Shown in pieces: positions 1 to 9,472 of a DNA stretch of 39,170 nt. Source of the stretch: an uncultured beta proteobacterium (lineage in GTDB: Bacteria; Pseudomonadota; Gammaproteobacteria; Burkholderiales; Burkholderiaceae_C); contig CAIVHU010000098.1 of assembly GCA_903905735.1 (NCBI GenBank), positions 1 to 39,170 of the forward strand. The letters are read 5' to 3'. The notes under the pieces are model-generated. The model was not told the origin of the DNA. It made no database searches and saw nothing but the letters and a program-made list of their open reading frames with translations. The translations under genes and the position numbers were made by a program. Position 1 is the first letter of the stretch, and each line of letters starts with the position of its first letter.

Positions 1-1
1 G

Positions 2-370
2 CCCATCAAATTGCTCGTGGTTGATGATTCAAAGCCGATCCGCGACAGCCTGCGCGGGCTGCTGGCCAGCATTGCAGGTATCGCCAGCGTGGCAGAGGTC
101 GGGACGCTCGCCCAGGCCTTGCAGAGCGCCTGGTTTGACCCGCCCGCGCTGGTGATTCTGGATTTGCATCTGCCTGACGGCCTGGCCACGCAGATCATCG
201 GCACACTCAAACAGATTTCCCCCAGGCTGCGCGTGGCGGTACTCACCATCCATGCCGACGAAGGCTACCGGACACAGTGTCTGTCACTGGGTGCCGACTG
301 GTTTTTTGACAAAGCCACCGAGTTTGAACAACTGCTAGAGGTGGTGCGCCAGCAAGCCGCCTTGAACTGA
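2..370 (+). CDS. Response regulator receiver-domain protein (5' end outside window)
   Basis: The frame is open to the left window edge, so the true start lies outside. The visible 122 residues are a CheY-like receiver (REC) fold. The acidic pair is in LLVVDDS, the phospho-acceptor Asp is in LVILDLHLPDG, the conserved Thr is in VLTIHAD and the Lys is in FFDKATEF. The protein ends right after the last receiver helix, so no output domain follows on the C-terminal side. It is either a stand-alone receiver acting by protein contact or the tail of a larger regulator. A chemoreceptor gene starts 27 bp downstream in the same direction, which suggests one transcription unit. Whether something precedes the receiver cannot be seen. 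Confidence 0.85.
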   Translation, partial: PIKLLVVDDSKPIRDSLRGLLASIAGIASVAEVGTLAQALQSAWFDPPALVILDLHLPDGLATQIIGTLKQISPRLRVAVLTIHADEGYRTQCLSLGADWFFDKATEFEQLLEVVRQQAALN

Positions 371-397
371 TCTCTTTCCAATCAGCCTCCTTAACCC

Positions 398-2077
398 ATG
401 AACCAATTCAAAATTTCTACCCGACTGGTCCTTCTGATGGGCCTGATGTCTGCGCTGTTGATCGTTATCGGTGCGTTGGGCCTCTGGGGCATCAGCCAGT
501 CCAACGCGTCTTTAAAAACCGTGTTTGAGGACCGCACCATGCCCATGGGCCAGATCGCGGAAATCAACCGGCTCAATCTGCGTAACCGGCTGGCAGTGGC
601 CGGTGCCCTGCTGGACCCGACCCCTGCCGAAATCGGCAAGGATATTGCAGAGATTGAAGCCAACACGGATGCCATCGCCAAGGTCTGGGCGGCCTACATG
701 GGCACAACCCTGACGCCAGAGGAGGCCGTGCTGGCCGGTCAACTCGCGCAAGATCGGGCACGTTTTGCCCACGAAGGCATGCACCCGGCACTTGAAGCGC
801 TACGGGCCAATGACATGGACGGTGCACGGTTGCTGGTGTTTCAAAAGATTCGCCCGCTGTATGCGCCGGTGGGTCAGGGCGTGGACAAACTGATGGCGCT
901 ACAGATTGACGTGGCCCGGCAGGAATACACCGCCGCAGTGGCTCGTTATGACAAGCTGCAGGCCTGGTTCGTGGGTGCCATCGTGGCTGGGTTACTGGCG
1001 GCGGTGCTGTTTGGCGCAGCCATGATTCGCGGCATCTCGCGCTCGCTGCACGAGGCGCTGGAAGTCGCCCAGGCGGTGGCCAAAGGCGACATGAGTCACC
1101 CCATTCATCTCGACGGCAAGGATGAAGTCAGTCAGGTTCTGCGGGCCTTGTCTGACATGCAGCTCAGTCTCTCCAACGTCGTGACCAGCGTGCGCCAGGG
1201 CTCCGAGAGTGTGGCCACGGCCAGCTCGCAAATCGCCCAGGCCAACCACGACCTGAGTGCCCGCACCGAAACCCAGGCCAGCGCCTTAGAACAGACGGCC
1301 GCCTCCATGGAACAGCTCGGTGCCACCGTGCGGCAAAACGCCGACAACGCAGCACAGGCCAATCAACTCGCCCTGGCCGCCAGCGCGACGGCGGTTCATG
1401 GTGGCGAGGTGGTGTCCCAGGTGGTGGACACCATGAAACACATCAACGATTCGTCCAACCGCATTTTTGACATCATCGGCGTGATTGACGGTATCGCTTT
1501 CCAGACCAACATCCTGGCGCTCAACGCAGCGGTGGAAGCTGCCCGTGCCGGTGAGCAGGGCCGTGGCTTTGCGGTGGTGGCCAGCGAGGTGCGCAGTCTG
1601 GCCGGGCGTTCCGCCGCTGCCGCCAAGGAAATCAAGGGTTTGATTGGTGCCAGCGTGGAGCGGGTGGAGCAGGGCTCGGTCCTGGTGAACAAGGCTGGCC
1701 AGACCATGGGTGAGGTGGTGGACTCCATTGTCCGGGTGACTGAGATCATGGGTCAGATCAACGGGGCCAGCCGCGAACAAGCCCTGGGCGTGAGCCAAGT
1801 GGGTGAAGCCGTGACGCAGATGGACCAGGTGACCCAGCAAAACGCCGCGCTGGTCGAAGAAATGGCCGCAGCCGCCAGCAGCCTGAAAGCCCAGGCGCAA
1901 GAGCTGGTGAGCACCGTGGCGGTGTTCCAGCTGGCGTCAGACACCATCAACCCGACCGCCACGCCGTCGGCAATCGTCGCGGTACGCGCCAATGTGCCCC
2001 AAAAACTGGGCTTCAAGGGTGCCGAAAAGCGTGTGACGCGAGCTGCCCAACCTGAAGAGGAGTGGGCTTCCTTTTAG
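398..2077 (+). CDS. Methyl-accepting chemotaxis protein with CheR-docking C-terminal tail
   Basis: A 559-residue transmembrane chemoreceptor. Helix 1 spans about residues 10-32 and helix 2 about 189-211. Between them lies a roughly 155-residue periplasmic region that looks like a four-helix-bundle (4HB_MCP) sensor. A HAMP linker follows (about 212-265), then a long cytoplasmic coiled coil with the signalling hairpin around [20 protein letters not shown]. The final five residues, EWASF, fit the x-W-x-x-F tether that binds the methyltransferase CheR (NWETF in E. coli Tar/Tsr). The tail is reached through a flexible linker of about 40 residues. The ligand cannot be told from sequence. Only 10 bp separate it from the next gene, a c-di-GMP enzyme. 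The Shine-Dalgarno is weak. Confidence 0.93.
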   Translation: MNQFKISTRLVLLMGLMSALLIVIGALGLWGISQSNASLKTVFEDRTMPMGQIAEINRLNLRNRLAVAGALLDPTPAEIGKDIAEIEANTDAIAKVWAAYMGTTLTPEEAVLAGQLAQDRARFAHEGMHPALEALRANDMDGARLLVFQKIRPLYAPVGQGVDKLMALQIDVARQEYTAAVARYDKLQAWFVGAIVAGLLAAVLFGAAMIRGISRSLHEALEVAQAVAKGDMSHPIHLDGKDEVSQVLRALSDMQLSLSNVVTSVRQGSESVATASSQIAQANHDLSARTETQASALEQTAASMEQLGATVRQNADNAAQANQLALAASATAVHGGEVVSQVVDTMKHINDSSNRIFDIIGVIDGIAFQTNILALNAAVEAARAGEQGRGFAVVASEVRSLAGRSAAAAKEIKGLIGASVERVEQGSVLVNKAGQTMGEVVDSIVRVTEIMGQINGASREQALGVSQVGEAVTQMDQVTQQNAALVEEMAAAASSLKAQAQELVSTVAVFQLASDTINPTATPSAIVAVRANVPQKLGFKGAEKRVTRAAQPEEEWASF

Positions 2078-2087
2078 CCAACTGACG

Positions 2088-4577
2088 ATGTATCGCCCGC
2101 ACGACCATCCCATTCAACAAGCCATCGGCGTGGCCCTGCTGGCACTGGCCGTGCCCGCCATGTGGTGGGCGGCGCAACCGGCGCGTCAGGCACTGCAAGA
2201 CACCCAGGTGCTGGTGATGCTCGACACCGCCATGGAGCTCTTTGCTGTCGTGGTGGCGATGCTGATCTTTGTCACCGGTTACCGCGCCATTCTGTCAGCA
2301 CGCAAGGGTGCTGTGGTGCTGTTGGGGGTGTGCTTTCTGGGCGTGGGGCTGCTGGATTTTTTGCACATCATGAGTTATGTGGGTATGCCCGACGCCGTCA
2401 GCGCCAACAGTCAGCACAAGGCCATGCTGTTCTGGCTGGCGGCAAGGCTGATGGCTGCGGGTGCGCTCTTGGCTTATGCCCTGCTGCCAAGCGGTCCGGA
2501 GGTCAGCAGCGCTCAAACGCGACTGGCCTTGTTGGCGATGGGTGGCATTGTGGTGTTGGTCGGTTGGGTTGGCCTGGCCTGGCCAGAGAGCGTGCCTGCG
2601 CTGCATGTGACCGGGCAGGGGCTGACGCCGCTCAAGACCCGCCTGGAGTGGCTGGTGGTCGCCATCAACCTGACCACACTGGTGGCGCTGTGGTGGCGGC
2701 GAGCTGAGTTGCTGCAGGAATGCGTGATGGCGCTGGGCTTTGCGGTGTCCTTGTCGGCCGTCTCAGAGCTGTTTTTTACCCTGCCAGGCATTGCGGGCAG
2801 CGAGGGAGCTCAACTGCTGGGGCACCTGTACAAAGTAGAGGCTTACCTGTTTCTGTTTCACGCCACCTTCAACGAGTCCTTGCGTCGCCCGCTGCAGCAC
2901 ATCAAGGCGCAGAGCCTGCGTGAGAGGCAGATCCTGAATGCTGCACCGGACGGCATTGTGTGGGTGGATCGCCAGGGCATCATCCTGCTGGCCAACCCGG
3001 CCATGGTGGCGCTTTCCGGCTATGACGAGGCGGCGTTGGTGGGGCAAAGCGTCAACATCCTCTTGCCTGAGCACCTGCGAGCGCGGCACGGCCAGTCCAT
3101 GATGGCGCATTTCACAGATCCCGATATGCGCGCCATGGGCATGATGGACCTGCAACTGCTGCGCCACGATGGCCGGACGGTGCCGGTGGATATTTCTCTG
3201 GGCCACTGGGAAGATGACGGCAAAGGCCACGCCATTGCCTATATCCGAGACCTCACCGAGCGCAAGAAGTTTGAAGCGGCACTGCAATTTCAGGCTACCC
3301 ATGACGAGCTCACCGGTTTGCCCAACCGCTGGTTGTTCAACCTGCAACTGGATCAGGCTGTGGCACGCAGCGCGCGTACCGGCAGCCGGGTGGCGCTGTT
3401 GTTGCTGGATCTGGACAGTTTCAAGACCGTCAATGACACCTTTGGCCACGCCACGGGCGACGCCCTGCTGGTGCAGGCTGGCAAGCGCATGCGCGCCGTG
3501 TTGCGTGACACCGACACCCTGGCGCGCCTGGGGGGTGATGAGTTTGCCATTTTGCTCACCGACGTGAGCTCGGCGCACCAAGCCGACAAAGTGGCCACCA
3601 AGCTGCTGACCGCGCTGCGTGCCACCTACCGGCTGCAGAATCTGGATGTCTCGTCCAGTGCCAGTCTGGGCGTGGCATTCTGTCCAGAAGATGCCAAAGA
3701 CAGCACCACCCTGATGCGCTATGCCGATCTGGCCATGTACCAGGCCAAGGATGGCGGGCGCAGCACCCACACCTTCTTTGCGCAGGGCATGGACTCTCGC
3801 ATGCTGGAAGACATGCAAATGCATAACTGCCTGAAACAGGCGATCGCTCAGGGTGCCCTGGCCTTGCATTACCAGCCGCAGGTGGACGTGCAAACCGGTG
3901 CCATCGTCGGCGCGGAGGCACTGCTGCGCTGGTTTGACCCGGTGTTGGGCCAGGTGTCGCCCGCCATATTTATCCCGCTGGCCGAGGCCACCGGGTTGAT
4001 TCTGCCGCTGTCAGACTGGGTGCTGGAGACCGCCTGCAGGCAAACTGCAGCCTGGACGCAGGCGGGTACACCGCTGCGGGTGGCGATCAATGTGTCGGCC
4101 CAACAGTTTTCTCAAGATGATTTGCCTCAGAGGGTCAGCGCCGCACTGGCGCGCACCGGTGCCAAGGCGCATTGGCTGGTCATGGAAGTGACCGAGTCGG
4201 TCGCCATGAAGCAGCCTGAAAAGGCACGCGAACAGCTCGATGCACTGGTCGCACTGGGCTGCCGCGTGGCGCTGGATGACTTTGGCACCGGTTATTCGTC
4301 ACTGTCGTACCTCAAAGCCTTGCCCTTGCACAAACTCAAGATTGACAAGAGTTTTATGGACGGCATTCCTGAGGATTTGAACGACGCGGCCATTTCGCGC
4401 GCCATCATTGCGCTGGCCCACAGTTTGGGCATGTCGGTGATTGCCGAAGGGGTGGAAACCGAGGCCCAACTGGCCTTTTTGCGCCAGCAAGGTTGCGAAA
4501 CCTACCAGGGCTGGCTGTTTGCCAAGGCCATGCCGGCAGAAGAGCTGACAACTCGGCTTGTTTTGCATTACGCATAA
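2088..4577 (+). CDS. MASE3-PAS-GGDEF-EAL membrane protein (c-di-GMP synthesis/degradation)
   Basis: An 829-residue integral membrane protein. The first roughly 260 residues hold about seven hydrophobic helices. They carry the signature [13 protein letters not shown] followed by FWLAARL, typical of the MASE3 sensor. A PAS domain follows (about 285-400). The GGDEF domain has its motif at residues 482-486 (RLGGDEF) and an RxxD inhibitory site at 473-476 (RDTD). The EAL domain has E610 in AEALLRW, and I see all the usual metal and catalytic residues: [35 protein letters not shown] and TYQGW. Both catalytic halves therefore look competent. Which activity dominates cannot be predicted. It is probably co-transcribed with the chemoreceptor upstream and the cyclase downstream (30 bp gap). 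Confidence 0.93.
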   Translation: MYRPHDHPIQQAIGVALLALAVPAMWWAAQPARQALQDTQVLVMLDTAMELFAVVVAMLIFVTGYRAILSARKGAVVLLGVCFLGVGLLDFLHIMSYVGMPDAVSANSQHKAMLFWLAARLMAAGALLAYALLPSGPEVSSAQTRLALLAMGGIVVLVGWVGLAWPESVPALHVTGQGLTPLKTRLEWLVVAINLTTLVALWWRRAELLQECVMALGFAVSLSAVSELFFTLPGIAGSEGAQLLGHLYKVEAYLFLFHATFNESLRRPLQHIKAQSLRERQILNAAPDGIVWVDRQGIILLANPAMVALSGYDEAALVGQSVNILLPEHLRARHGQSMMAHFTDPDMRAMGMMDLQLLRHDGRTVPVDISLGHWEDDGKGHAIAYIRDLTERKKFEAALQFQATHDELTGLPNRWLFNLQLDQAVARSARTGSRVALLLLDLDSFKTVNDTFGHATGDALLVQAGKRMRAVLRDTDTLARLGGDEFAILLTDVSSAHQADKVATKLLTALRATYRLQNLDVSSSASLGVAFCPEDAKDSTTLMRYADLAMYQAKDGGRSTHTFFAQGMDSRMLEDMQMHNCLKQAIAQGALALHYQPQVDVQTGAIVGAEALLRWFDPVLGQVSPAIFIPLAEATGLILPLSDWVLETACRQTAAWTQAGTPLRVAINVSAQQFSQDDLPQRVSAALARTGAKAHWLVMEVTESVAMKQPEKAREQLDALVALGCRVALDDFGTGYSSLSYLKALPLHKLKIDKSFMDGIPEDLNDAAISRAIIALAHSLGMSVIAEGVETEAQLAFLRQQGCETYQGWLFAKAMPAEELTTRLVLHYA

Positions 4578-4607
4578 TCGGAGCCCTTCTTACTCTGGCT
4601 CTGGCCC

Positions 4608-6053
4608 ATGTCCACCTTTGCCGACTCATCCGATCGCCACCAACTTATCCGGGCGCTGCTTGATGACTACATCGAGATGTATGCCGCGCGCGACGAGCGG
4701 CTGACCGAGCGTTTTAGCGACAACTTCAGCGGCTACACTGGCGGCGGTGACTTTCTGGTCAAAGACCGGCAAGCCTGGCAAGCCATCACCCGGCAGGACT
4801 TTGCGCAGGTGCCATGTCGTATCCGCATCGAGATGCTGGATGTGTGCCTGCAGGACATCAGCCCCGAGGTGGTGGTGACCACGGCGTTTTTTCACATCCA
4901 CCTGCCGATCGCTGACCATGTGCTGTCCAACGAGGTGGCGCGTCTGGTGCTGATGTTCCGGCTGGAAGGCGAGCAGTGGAAGATTGTGCACAGCGGCATC
5001 TCCATCCCCTACCACCTGGTGCAAGACGGCGAGGTTTACCCGCTGGCGGGTTTGCTGGAGCGCAACAAGGCGCTGGAAGCCCTGGTTGCCGAGCGCACCG
5101 AGGCCTTGCATGCCAGCGAGGCCTTGTACCGATCACTGGCTGAAGACACGCAGGACGTGCTCTGGCGGACGGACAGCCGTCTGCTGGTCACCTACATCAG
5201 CCCGTCCGATGAGCGTCTGCGCGGCTTCAAGGCCCACGAGGTGCTGGGCCATCACGCGTTTGAGATGTTCACCGAAGCCGGTGTGGCGCAGGTCAAAGCC
5301 CTCATGCATCAAAGCCAGCAAGATCGCACCGCCGGCAACCCGGACCAGTTTGCCAGCTTTGAGGTGCAGCACCGCTGCAAGGACGGCCGTTTGATCTGGG
5401 GTGAGGTGCTGTCACGGCCCGAGCTCGATGCGCAGGGTGCCATTGTGGGCTACCACGGCATCACCCGCGAGATCACCCGGCGCAAGCTGCTGGAAGACCA
5501 GGTGCGCCAGTTGGCCTTTTATGACCCCTTGACCCAACTCGCCAATCGGCGACTGCTCGATGACCGGCTCGGCCAGGCGCTGGCAGCGGGCAAACGCACG
5601 GGCAGCTTTGGCGCACTGATGTTTCTGGACCTGGACAACTTCAAGCCGCTCAATGATGTGCACGGCCACGCGGTGGGCGACCTGCTGTTGGTGGAAGTGG
5701 CCAGCCGCCTGAGGGCATGCGTGCGCCAGGTTGATACCGTGTCGCGTTTTGGCGGGGATGAGTTTGTGGTGTTGGTTGGCGAACTGACGGCCGACCCGGC
5801 GCAGTCAAAGCAGCAGGCCCGCGCGCTGGCAGACAAAATCCGCCTCAAGTTGGCCGAGCCCTATCGGCTCACGGTGGTTCACGACGATGCCCCTGCCAAA
5901 CTGGTTGAACACCATTGCTCAGCCAGCATCGGGCTGGCGGTGTTCAATGGTGCCCACACCGCGCAGGACGAGGTGCTCAAAGCCGCCGATGCCGCCATGT
6001 ACCAGGCCAAGGAGGCGGGGCGCAATTCGGTGTGTTTGGTGATGCTGGGTTAA
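4608..6053 (+). CDS. NTF2/SnoaL-like - PAS - GGDEF diguanylate cyclase
   Basis: A 481-residue soluble protein with an unusual layout. Residues about 5-135 look like an NTF2/SnoaL-type cone fold (helix HQLIRALLDDYIEMYAARD, then alternating strands, ending VLMFRLEGEQWKIVHSG). A short coiled coil rich in Glu/Ala links to a PAS domain (about 165-290). The GGDEF domain covers about 305-480, with its motif at 382-386 (FGGDEF) and an RxxD inhibitory site at 373-376 (RQVD), so it should make c-di-GMP with product feedback. No membrane segment is seen. The NTF2-like part may bind a small molecule or mediate dimerisation, and this is inference. The 3' end overlaps the convergent PIN gene by 4 bp. Confidence 0.9.
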   Translation: MSTFADSSDRHQLIRALLDDYIEMYAARDERLTERFSDNFSGYTGGGDFLVKDRQAWQAITRQDFAQVPCRIRIEMLDVCLQDISPEVVVTTAFFHIHLPIADHVLSNEVARLVLMFRLEGEQWKIVHSGISIPYHLVQDGEVYPLAGLLERNKALEALVAERTEALHASEALYRSLAEDTQDVLWRTDSRLLVTYISPSDERLRGFKAHEVLGHHAFEMFTEAGVAQVKALMHQSQQDRTAGNPDQFASFEVQHRCKDGRLIWGEVLSRPELDAQGAIVGYHGITREITRRKLLEDQVRQLAFYDPLTQLANRRLLDDRLGQALAAGKRTGSFGALMFLDLDNFKPLNDVHGHAVGDLLLVEVASRLRACVRQVDTVSRFGGDEFVVLVGELTADPAQSKQQARALADKIRLKLAEPYRLTVVHDDAPAKLVEHHCSASIGLAVFNGAHTAQDEVLKAADAAMYQAKEAGRNSVCLVMLG

Positions 6054-6481
6054 GGGGATGCTGGTTCGTCGAGCACATGCACAAAGCGCTGGTTGCCAGG
6101 CAGGCGGTACACGGAAAAATCGCGCACATCGACGGTGGCGATTCGCTTGATCTTCAGGTTGATGGCCAGGTAAACCAGACTGGCATCACAAAAATCCATC
6201 GGCAGGTCGTCGTATTTGTCCATCAGGTTCCACACGGCGGCGATGGCATCGGCTGGGGGTGACTCGATGCGCAGGTAGCCCAGGGTCTGGGCTTTGGTGG
6301 CCCAGGCAAAAAACGCCTTTTGCTGGCTCGCGGCCAGTAGCGCACACACTTCGGTGAAGACCGCCCAAGTGGTGATGGTTTGCCCGATGTAGTGGGTAAA
6401 AAAAGCTTTGCAGCGCGCATGATGGCGGTCTTTGGGCCTGAACAGGCCAACGAAATACCCAGAGTCCGCCAGCGTGTTCAT
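6050..6481 (-). CDS. PIN-domain ribonuclease toxin (VapC-like)
   Basis: A 143-residue protein with the PIN nuclease acidic constellation: D6 in LADSGYF, E44 in VFTEVC, D96/D99 in MDFCDASLV, and D118/D121 in TVDVRDF. PIN toxins of this size are Mg2+-dependent RNases of type II toxin-antitoxin systems that usually cut tRNA or rRNA. The actual target cannot be inferred. Its ATG lies inside the end of the upstream antitoxin gene (4-bp overlap), the normal coupling of such pairs. Its 3' end overlaps the convergent cyclase gene by 4 bp. No acidic residue appears to be missing, so I expect it to be active. Confidence 0.88.
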   Translation of the reverse strand: MNTLADSGYFVGLFRPKDRHHARCKAFFTHYIGQTITTWAVFTEVCALLAASQQKAFFAWATKAQTLGYLRIESPPADAIAAVWNLMDKYDDLPMDFCDASLVYLAINLKIKRIATVDVRDFSVYRLPGNQRFVHVLDEPASP

Positions 6482-6816
6482 GGTGCCTTGGCTACACGGG
6501 TGCTGGCTATTTTCAAGGCCTGGGTGGCGCGTTGCGAGCGCTCCTGGTGTTTCTTGCGAATCGCCAGGCGCACTTGTTGCTTCAAAGGTCGCGCATCCAG
6601 GGTCTCTGCCGCTGGGTCATCCACCGTGTCGCCGACTTGTGCACCGGCCTGGCGCATGGCTTCATCGTAGATTTGCACCGAAGTGGGTTCGGCATGGCGC
6701 GCCAGAAACTCCTGAATGCTGCGCACGATCACCGCTGATTTGCTCAATCCGGCGCGCGCGCCGTAGCCAGCAATACGGGTTTCTATGTCTGCAGGAAGTC
6801 TGAGCGAGATCGGCAT
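6478..6816 (-). CDS. Ribbon-helix-helix antitoxin of the PIN toxin
   Basis: A 112-residue protein starting at ATG 6816. The start is fixed by a strong AAGGAG ribosome site 8 nt upstream. The frame stays open further upstream, but that part lacks a ribosome site and would run over the promoter. The N-terminus, MPISLRLPADIETRI followed by LSKSAVIVRSIQEFLARH, is a classic ribbon-helix-helix DNA-binding fold, used by antitoxins for DNA binding as dimers. The C-terminal half is charged and low in structure (RLAIRKKHQERSQRATQ) and probably wraps the toxin. It overlaps the toxin gene by 4 bp, so the pair is a translationally coupled operon. Its longer than usual basic tail is the only oddity. Confidence 0.85.
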   Translation of the reverse strand: MPISLRLPADIETRIAGYGARAGLSKSAVIVRSIQEFLARHAEPTSVQIYDEAMRQAGAQVGDTVDDPAAETLDARPLKQQVRLAIRKKHQERSQRATQALKIASTRVAKAP

Positions 6817-6831
6817 GACGGAGCTCCTTGA

Positions 6832-6875
6832 AATACATTTATAGAAAGTGTATTGCAAAGGCCATGGGACTTCAA
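6832..6875 (-). promoter_or_regulatory. Toxin-antitoxin promoter with overlapping operator palindrome
   Basis: Read on the minus strand, TTGAAG (6870-6875) is followed by a 17-nt spacer and TACACT (6847-6852), a fair sigma-70 promoter. A perfect inverted repeat AATACA-N11-TGTATT (6832-6837 and 6849-6854) overlaps the -10 element and ends just before the AAGGAG of the antitoxin gene. This is the expected place for autorepression by the ribbon-helix-helix antitoxin. The promoter and operator roles are inferred from position and symmetry. Confidence 0.55.
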
Positions 6876-6976
6876 CGCCGGTGGCATTAGCCGTTTGCGG
6901 TGTCATTCCATTGGATCGGGCTTGGCGTGACAAGAAGCCTGCCAGCAAACCCGCCCACTGGTGAGGTCTGAATCAT

Positions 6977-7026
6977 CAAAATAAATAGCTACCAGCGCTT
7001 TATTCATAAGGGCTAGAGGCTGATTT
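6977..7026 (+). repeat. Dispersed ~50-bp intergenic repeat, copy 1
   Basis: Contains ATAGCT, then GCGCTTTATTCAT, then AAGGGCTAGAGGC, then an AT-rich end. The same ordered core occurs at four other intergenic places in the window, in both orientations. It lies between the toxin-antitoxin promoter and the hybrid kinase gene. I recognise this as a common Comamonadaceae intergenic repeat of unknown function. Confidence 0.7.
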
Positions 7027-7047
7027 GGCATACAGGTTCGCCCCTGT

Positions 7048-7061
7048 GTGCGCCAGCGCAC
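7048..7061. promoter_or_regulatory. GTGCGCCAGCGCAC palindrome (candidate operator 1)
   Basis: A perfect 14-bp inverted repeat (5-bp core arms GTGCG/CGCAC with 4 bp between). It lies 81 bp upstream of the preferred start of the hybrid kinase. The same motif recurs at 17815 and 19926, with near-matches at 16037 and 28874. The operator role is inferred. Confidence 0.5.
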
Positions 7062-7141
7062 GGATCGGGCGGGGCGACGCGGCTACGCTACGCGCACCAC
7101 TCAAGCGGGTTGCCTCTGGCCTGCTTCACCTGCGCAATGAC

Positions 7142-9472
7142 TTGAAAAACACCACAAAAATCATCTTCTGGTTGGCAGCTGTGCTGCTGCTATTGGGGGC
7201 AGGAGCGTATTTCAGTCTCTGGTCGGTCCACCCACGGCTGGAGGCGCTGATTCTGCTGGCCTTGCTGTTGGCAGCGTTTCTGATTTTCTGGACCATGCAA
7301 AAAGGCCAGCAAGTCGAAAGAGACCAGCAGCATCTGGAAACCCGGCGTTTGCTGGCCGCGCAGGAAGACAGCAACCGGCAATTGCTGCAGACCAACCACC
7401 AGTTGCAAGACAGCGAGCAAAAACTGGCGGTCACGCTCAATTCGATTGGTGACGCGGTGATCGCCACCGATGCCCAGGCGCGCGTGACGCTGCTCAACCC
7501 GGTGGCGCAAAAACTCACCGGCTGGACGCTGGAGCAAGCCTTGGGGCAACCCGTTGACGAGGTCTTCAAAATTTTCAGCAAGACCACCCGCCAGAGCGTG
7601 GCAGTGCCGGTGGTGGCCACGTTGGCCCACGGAACGGTGCAGGGGCTGGCCAACCACACGCTGCTGATCGCGCGCGATGGTGTCGAGTACGACATTGCCG
7701 ACAGTTGCGCCCCGATTCTGGATGCGGACGGTGTGGTGGTGGGTGCTGTGCTGGTGTTTCGCAATGTCACCGAGGAATACGCCGCCCAGCAGGCGCTGCG
7801 CAAGGTCAGCGCGCTGCAAAACGCGATCTTCAACAGCGCCAATTTCTCCAGCATTGCCACCGATGCCCGGGGCGTCATCCAGATTTTCAACGTCGGGGCC
7901 GAGCGCATGCTGGGCTACGCGGCGTCTGAGGTGATGAACCAGGTGACCCCGGCTGACTTGTCTGACCCGCAGGAGCTGGTGGCCCGCGCGGCCTCCCTGA
8001 GCCAGGAACTCGACACCGAGATCGCCCCCGGATTTGAGGCGCTGGTGTTCAAGGCCTCACGCGGCATTGAAGATATTTACGAGCTGACCTACATCCGCAA
8101 GGATGGCAGGCGCCTGCCTGCCCTGGTGTCGGTCACCGCGCTGCGCGACGACGCGCAAAGCATCATCGGCTACCTGCTGATTGGTACCGACAACACAGCG
8201 CGGCGCGCGGCCGAGGTGGAGCGTGAACGGCTGGACCAGGCCCTGCGCGACAAAAATACCGAGCTTGAAGCCGCCCGCGCGGCTGCCGACAAGGCCAATC
8301 AGGCCAAATCCGAGTTTTTGTCGGGCATGAGTCACGAACTGCGTTCGCCACTCAACGCCATCTTGGGTTTTGCGCAGCTCATGGAGTCGGGCACACCGCC
8401 GCCCACTGCCTGGCAAAAAGCCAGCATTGACCAGATCCTGCGCGCGGGCTGGTACTTGCTGGAGCTGATCAACGAGGTGTTGGACCTGGCGCTGATCGAG
8501 TCCGGGCGCTTGTCGCTGTCGCGCGAGTCGGTGTCGCTGCCAGTTGTGTTGCAGGACTGCCAGGCCCTGATGGAGCCGCAGGCGCTGAAAAAAGAGGTGG
8601 ATCTGAATTTTGCGGAGGTGCCCTTGCCGTGTTTTGTCAGCGCTGACAGCACCCGCCTCAAGCAGGTGATGATCAACCTGCTGTCCAATGCCATCAAGTA
8701 CAACCGCCAGGGCGGCCATGTGCATGTGACCTGCAGCAAACGCGCCGCCGCGCGGCTGCGCATCAGTGTGCAGGACACGGGTGAAGGCCTGTCGCCGGAC
8801 AAGCTGGCCCAGTTGTTCCAGCCGTTCAATCGATTGGGCAAGGAAGACAGTGAAGAAGAAGGCACCGGCATCGGCCTGCTGGTGAGCAAACGCCTGGTCG
8901 AGCAGATGGGTGGTGAGATGGGGGTGATCAGCACTGAGGGCGTGGGCAGTGTGTTCTGGTTTGAGCTGGACCTGGTCGCGGCACCCCACATTGACGACTC
9001 CGTGGCCGAAATGCTGCTCTCACACATCACCCCCGTGGTGGATGGCGAGCGCGTGCGCAGCCTGCTGTATGTGGAAGACAACCGCGCCAACATGGAGCTG
9101 GTGCAGCAGCTCATTGCGCGGCGGCCCGATATGCGCTTGTTTGGTGCCGAAGATGCCATGCGCGGCATCGCCCTGGCGCGCGAACACCAGCCCGATGTGA
9201 TCTTGCTGGACATCAACCTGCCGGGCATCAACGGCCTGCAGGCTCTGAAAATCCTGCAGGAAGATGAAGGCACCAAACACATTCCGGTGCTGGCCCTGAG
9301 CGCCAACGCCATGCCGCGTGACATTGAGCGCGGGCTGGCGGCCGGGTTTTTCCGCTACCTGACCAAGCCGATCCGGGTGGCGGAGTTCATGGACGCGCTC
9401 GATACCGCGCTGGCGCTGGCGCACACCCGGCGGCTGGCCGGGCTGGGGCGGGGGGTCTTTGATGCAAGCTAA
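7142..9472 (+). CDS. Membrane hybrid histidine kinase (PAS-PAS-HisKA-HATPase-REC)
   Basis: I prefer the TTG at 7142, giving 776 aa and a normal N-terminus (MKNTTKIIFWLAAV). The frame stays open to a TTG at 7025, but that extension would be encoded by a dispersed repeat and a palindrome. Two transmembrane helices fill the first ~55 residues with almost no periplasmic loop, so the input is cytoplasmic or within the membrane. PAS 1 is at about 95-215 and PAS 2 at about 222-350. HisKA has H398 in MSHELRSPLN. HATPase has its N box in INLLSNAIKYN, and G boxes DTGEG and GTGIGL. The C-terminal receiver has phospho-Asp D690 in ILLDINLPG. PAS 2 is very similar to PAS 1 of the cyclase at 17884. The next gene, a REC-GGDEF-EAL regulator, overlaps its end by 11 bp and is the obvious partner. 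Confidence 0.9.
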   Translation: MKNTTKIIFWLAAVLLLLGAGAYFSLWSVHPRLEALILLALLLAAFLIFWTMQKGQQVERDQQHLETRRLLAAQEDSNRQLLQTNHQLQDSEQKLAVTLNSIGDAVIATDAQARVTLLNPVAQKLTGWTLEQALGQPVDEVFKIFSKTTRQSVAVPVVATLAHGTVQGLANHTLLIARDGVEYDIADSCAPILDADGVVVGAVLVFRNVTEEYAAQQALRKVSALQNAIFNSANFSSIATDARGVIQIFNVGAERMLGYAASEVMNQVTPADLSDPQELVARAASLSQELDTEIAPGFEALVFKASRGIEDIYELTYIRKDGRRLPALVSVTALRDDAQSIIGYLLIGTDNTARRAAEVERERLDQALRDKNTELEAARAAADKANQAKSEFLSGMSHELRSPLNAILGFAQLMESGTPPPTAWQKASIDQILRAGWYLLELINEVLDLALIESGRLSLSRESVSLPVVLQDCQALMEPQALKKEVDLNFAEVPLPCFVSADSTRLKQVMINLLSNAIKYNRQGGHVHVTCSKRAAARLRISVQDTGEGLSPDKLAQLFQPFNRLGKEDSEEEGTGIGLLVSKRLVEQMGGEMGVISTEGVGSVFWFELDLVAAPHIDDSVAEMLLSHITPVVDGERVRSLLYVEDNRANMELVQQLIARRPDMRLFGAEDAMRGIALAREHQPDVILLDINLPGINGLQALKILQEDEGTKHIPVLALSANAMPRDIERGLAAGFFRYLTKPIRVAEFMDALDTALALAHTRRLAGLGRGVFDAS

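Noticed and set aside
342..352. GTGCGCCAG strings inside coding sequence (also near 1190 and 5500)
   Set aside because: These are ordinary VRQ-type codons with no second half-site, so they are not counted with the palindromes.
2763..3893. 376-codon minus-strand open frame
   Set aside because: Antisense to the PAS-GGDEF region of the MASE3 protein, with no domain signature.
7025..7141. N-terminal extension of the hybrid kinase from TTG 7025
   Set aside because: It would be encoded by the end of a dispersed repeat and a palindrome and be Arg/Ala-rich before the first membrane helix. TTG 7142 gives a normal N-terminus, though neither start has a good ribosome site.
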